Assembly (NCBI GenBank): GCA_046582185.1
Contig: JAYGEX010000002.1
Coordinates: 1 to 64,000, forward strand
Origin: GCA-002726655 sp046582185
Lineage (GTDB): Bacteria; Pseudomonadota; Gammaproteobacteria; Pseudomonadales; Azotimanducaceae
Direction of reading: 5' to 3'
DNA: 64,000 bases
In this document: piece after piece, positions 62,294-64,000 of the stretch
Numbering within the stretch: the first letter of the stretch is position 1
Layout: every line of letters begins with the position of its first letter
Notes under the pieces: generated by a model
The model's input: the letters and a program-made list of their open reading frames with translations, nothing else
What the model was told of the DNA's origin: nothing
Databases searched by the model: none
Program-made: the position numbers and the translations under genes

Positions 62294-63037
62294 ATGAATA
62301 TCCTTCGCCTCCTGTTCATTATTACTGGATTATCACTTGGACTAAATGCGGTGGCCGCCACACCTGCTAAAGCCTTGACGCCATCAGAAGTACAGGAAAA
62401 GCTAAATCAGATTCGTCCTGACCTGCCTATCAAGAAGGTGGTTGAAAGTTCTTTGCCAGGCTTTTATGAAGTGACATTGTCGGAAGGTACAAGATTGTTT
62501 GTTGACAAAAGTGGCAGTTATTTTGTTGCTGGTGATTTGTACAGAATAGAACCAACTGGGTTCGTCAATGTGAGCGAAGAAAGCCGAAATGTGATCCGCA
62601 AGGAATTGATAGCAGCACTCGATGAGGCGGACATGGTTATATTCTCTCCGCCGGAGGGTATGAAGAAGACCTCAATTACAGTTTTTACAGACATAGATTG
62701 TGGCTACTGCCGGAAATTGCATAAGGAAGTGCCCGAGCTCAACCGCCTGGGAATAGAGGTTCGCTATCTGGCCTATCCACGTTCCGGCATCGGTACAAAA
62801 TCTTATGACAAATATGTGTCAGCCTGGTGCGCAGATAACAATAAGCTCGCCATCACGCGGGCCAAGCTTGGCGAGGAGCTTGAAGAAAGGACATGTGAAA
62901 ACCCCATTGCCGAACAGTATGCCCTGGGCAATGAGCTTGGCGTCACTGGTACGCCGGCCCTCGTCTTTGAAGATGGGACATTACAGCCAGGATATCTGCC
63001 TGCTGAAAAACTTGCGGAACGCCTGGGTATATTGTAG
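62294..63037 (+). CDS. dsbC: periplasmic thiol:disulfide interchange protein DsbC
   Basis: 247 residues: a cleavable signal peptide (about 1-22, ending AVAATP), an N-terminal dimerisation domain and a thioredoxin-fold domain. The active site is DIDCGYCRKLH (CGYC, about 135-140), with cis-Pro in GVTGTPALVFEDG. DsbC isomerises wrong disulfides in exported proteins, with DsbD as reductant. The ATG 62294 lies about 200 bases after xerD, and no obvious promoter was identified in that gap. Confidence 0.95.
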   Translation: MNILRLLFIITGLSLGLNAVAATPAKALTPSEVQEKLNQIRPDLPIKKVVESSLPGFYEVTLSEGTRLFVDKSGSYFVAGDLYRIEPTGFVNVSEESRNVIRKELIAALDEADMVIFSPPEGMKKTSITVFTDIDCGYCRKLHKEVPELNRLGIEVRYLAYPRSGIGTKSYDKYVSAWCADNNKLAITRAKLGEELEERTCENPIAEQYALGNELGVTGTPALVFEDGTLQPGYLPAEKLAERLGIL

Positions 63038-63071
63038 ATCTAACCAATGTTCAAAGGTGCGGCCCTGCTTT

Positions 63072-63121
63072 TTGTCTGAGCTCCTGTCTAAGTTCTTGTC
63101 TAAAGCTCCTGTGTAAAGTTC
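63072..63121 (+). repeat. about 2 x 25-bp degenerate tandem repeat after dsbC
   Basis: TTGTCTGAGCTCCTG then TCTAAGTTC is followed by TTGTCTAAAGCTCC then TGTGTAAAGTTC. Each long unit also looks like two 12-bp half units (TGTCTRAG/TTC pattern). The array lies between dsbC and the MFS transporter. Confidence 0.7.
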
Positions 63122-63199
63122 TGCTATACTAGTGTTCCCCTTCTTTTGTAATCCCTATGCCATTTGTTTTGTGTAGGGATTAATTATTCTGGAATACTC

Positions 63200-64000
63200 T
63201 TGGAGATTAACTCCCGCGCTGTTCGCCATGCCGAGCAGCGTTATCAAATTGATATACGGCGTAACCTAACGCGAAACTTCCTCGCACAGCTCGCCCACGG
63301 GATGTTCGGTCAAACCGGGTTTCGACTGGTCATGGCGCCAACCTTTATTCCAGCCTACATTATGATGCTCTCTGGTGGCTCCCAGTTTATTGTAGGGCTG
63401 GCCTTATCGCTTCAGGCCCTGGGTATGATGTTAACTCCGCTAATCGGTGCAACCTTCATCGAACACCGCAAGCGGGTATTGCCCGTTGGCTTGCTGACGG
63501 GCGCCTGCATGAGAGGCTGCGTTCTCTTAATCGCACTGTCTGGCTTTTTCCTTGAAGGCACTGCCGCGCTGATCGCAATTATGATTAGCCTGACCTTACT
63601 GGGACTGTTTCAGGGTATGCAGGGGGTGATCTTTAATTTCCTGATGTCCAAAGTTATCCCGGTCTCCAAGCGAGGGCGCCTCACGGGATTGAGAAATTTC
63701 CTTGCAGGTATCACCTCGGCAAGTGTGGCCTGGATCGGTGGCACTTATTTGATTGGCGATTCACCGGATGCAATTGGATACTCCTGGACCTTTCTGCTGG
63801 CGTTTGTATTGACCAGCATGGGTTTGTTAACGCTGTTGCTGATGAAGGAGCCTGAACCACCCATTATAAAGCCGAAGCAGTCGTTGTGGCAGAGGATGGG
63901 AGAGGTGCCTGGCCTGATGCGCGATGATCCAGCATTCACCCGCTATTTCATTGCTCGCTCCATATCGACGATGGGCAGAATGGCGATGCCTTTTTATATT
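63200..64000 (+). CDS. MFS transporter, 3' end outside window
   Basis: The frame is open from 63152 to the window end. From TTG 63200 it encodes LEINSRAVRHAEQRYQIDIR, then RNLTRNFLAQLAHGMFGQTG and a series of hydrophobic helices (FIPAYIMMLSGGSQFIVGLA, LSLQALGMMLTPLIGATFIE, HRKRVLPVGLLTG). Basic loop EHRKRVLPV between helices 2 and 3 is typical of the major facilitator superfamily. Substrate is not evident. TTG 63200 with TCTGGAAT upstream is only a tentative start; ATG 63300 is an alternative. Confidence 0.8.
   Translation, partial: MEINSRAVRHAEQRYQIDIRRNLTRNFLAQLAHGMFGQTGFRLVMAPTFIPAYIMMLSGGSQFIVGLALSLQALGMMLTPLIGATFIEHRKRVLPVGLLTGACMRGCVLLIALSGFFLEGTAALIAIMISLTLLGLFQGMQGVIFNFLMSKVIPVSKRGRLTGLRNFLAGITSASVAWIGGTYLIGDSPDAIGYSWTFLLAFVLTSMGLLTLLLMKEPEPPIIKPKQSLWQRMGEVPGLMRDDPAFTRYFIARSISTMGRMAMPFYI

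Overview
The window is chromosomal DNA of a gammaproteobacterium. The supports are the operon queA-tgt-yajC-secD-secF, the complete iscR-iscS-iscU-iscA-hscB-hscA-fdx-iscX operon, the run ndk-rlmN-pilF-rodZ-ispG-hisS-yfgM-bamB-der, the group xseA/guaA/tadA/purL, and ffh-rpsP-rimM-trmD-rplS-xerD-dsbC. PilF and FlhF-type sequences point to a lineage with type IV pili and at least an ancestral polar flagellum. Base composition is moderate, and a marine group near Cellvibrionales or Halieaceae is plausible, but I cannot fix the genus from sequence alone.

Layout. 1-445: the end of a probable integrated element (partial AlpA-type regulator) abutting the 3' end of tRNA-Leu(CAA). 720-11275: PilZ protein, queuosine genes, a membrane dipeptidase, a broken membrane/TPR gene, the Sec accessory genes, suhB and trmJ. 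11306-17190: isc operon behind three abutting 25-bp IscR-type boxes. 17335-26565: housekeeping operon covering nucleotide, rRNA modification, pilus, cell shape, isoprenoid, His-tRNA, outer-membrane assembly and ribosome GTPase functions. 26655-35111: M23 peptidase/xseA on the minus strand, then guaA-tadA-purL; guaB and mltF, often found in this neighbourhood in relatives such as Pseudomonas, are absent. 35155-40018: an SDR, a structured inverted repeat, two Nudix hydrolases, gamma carbonic anhydrase, and leuA behind a recognisable leucine leader peptide. 40083-42674: a very long flhF with about ten 39-residue repeats, interrupted by an in-frame TAA. 42995-54846: an accessory metabolic region (epoxide hydrolase, flavin monooxygenase, F420-type oxidoreductase, N,N-dimethylformamidase-like protein, phytanoyl-CoA dioxygenase family protein, amidohydrolase, regulators, gene remnants). 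55030-64000: CNNM transporter, cytochrome assembly protein, ffh, the rpsP operon, xerD, dsbC and a truncated MFS transporter.

The most unusual large-scale signal is a set of short, slightly diverged tandem duplications (periods 11-25 bp, 2-4 copies) in gene junctions across the window. In several operons the repeat unit contains the stop codon of the upstream gene (queA, rodZ, rimM, rplS). The triple IscR operator may have arisen by the same process. A second theme is gene decay by in-frame nonsense without frameshift: the 4703-5947 gene (three stops) and flhF (one stop, at a position that is glutamine in sister repeats). All calls are from reading the sequence; no database search was run.
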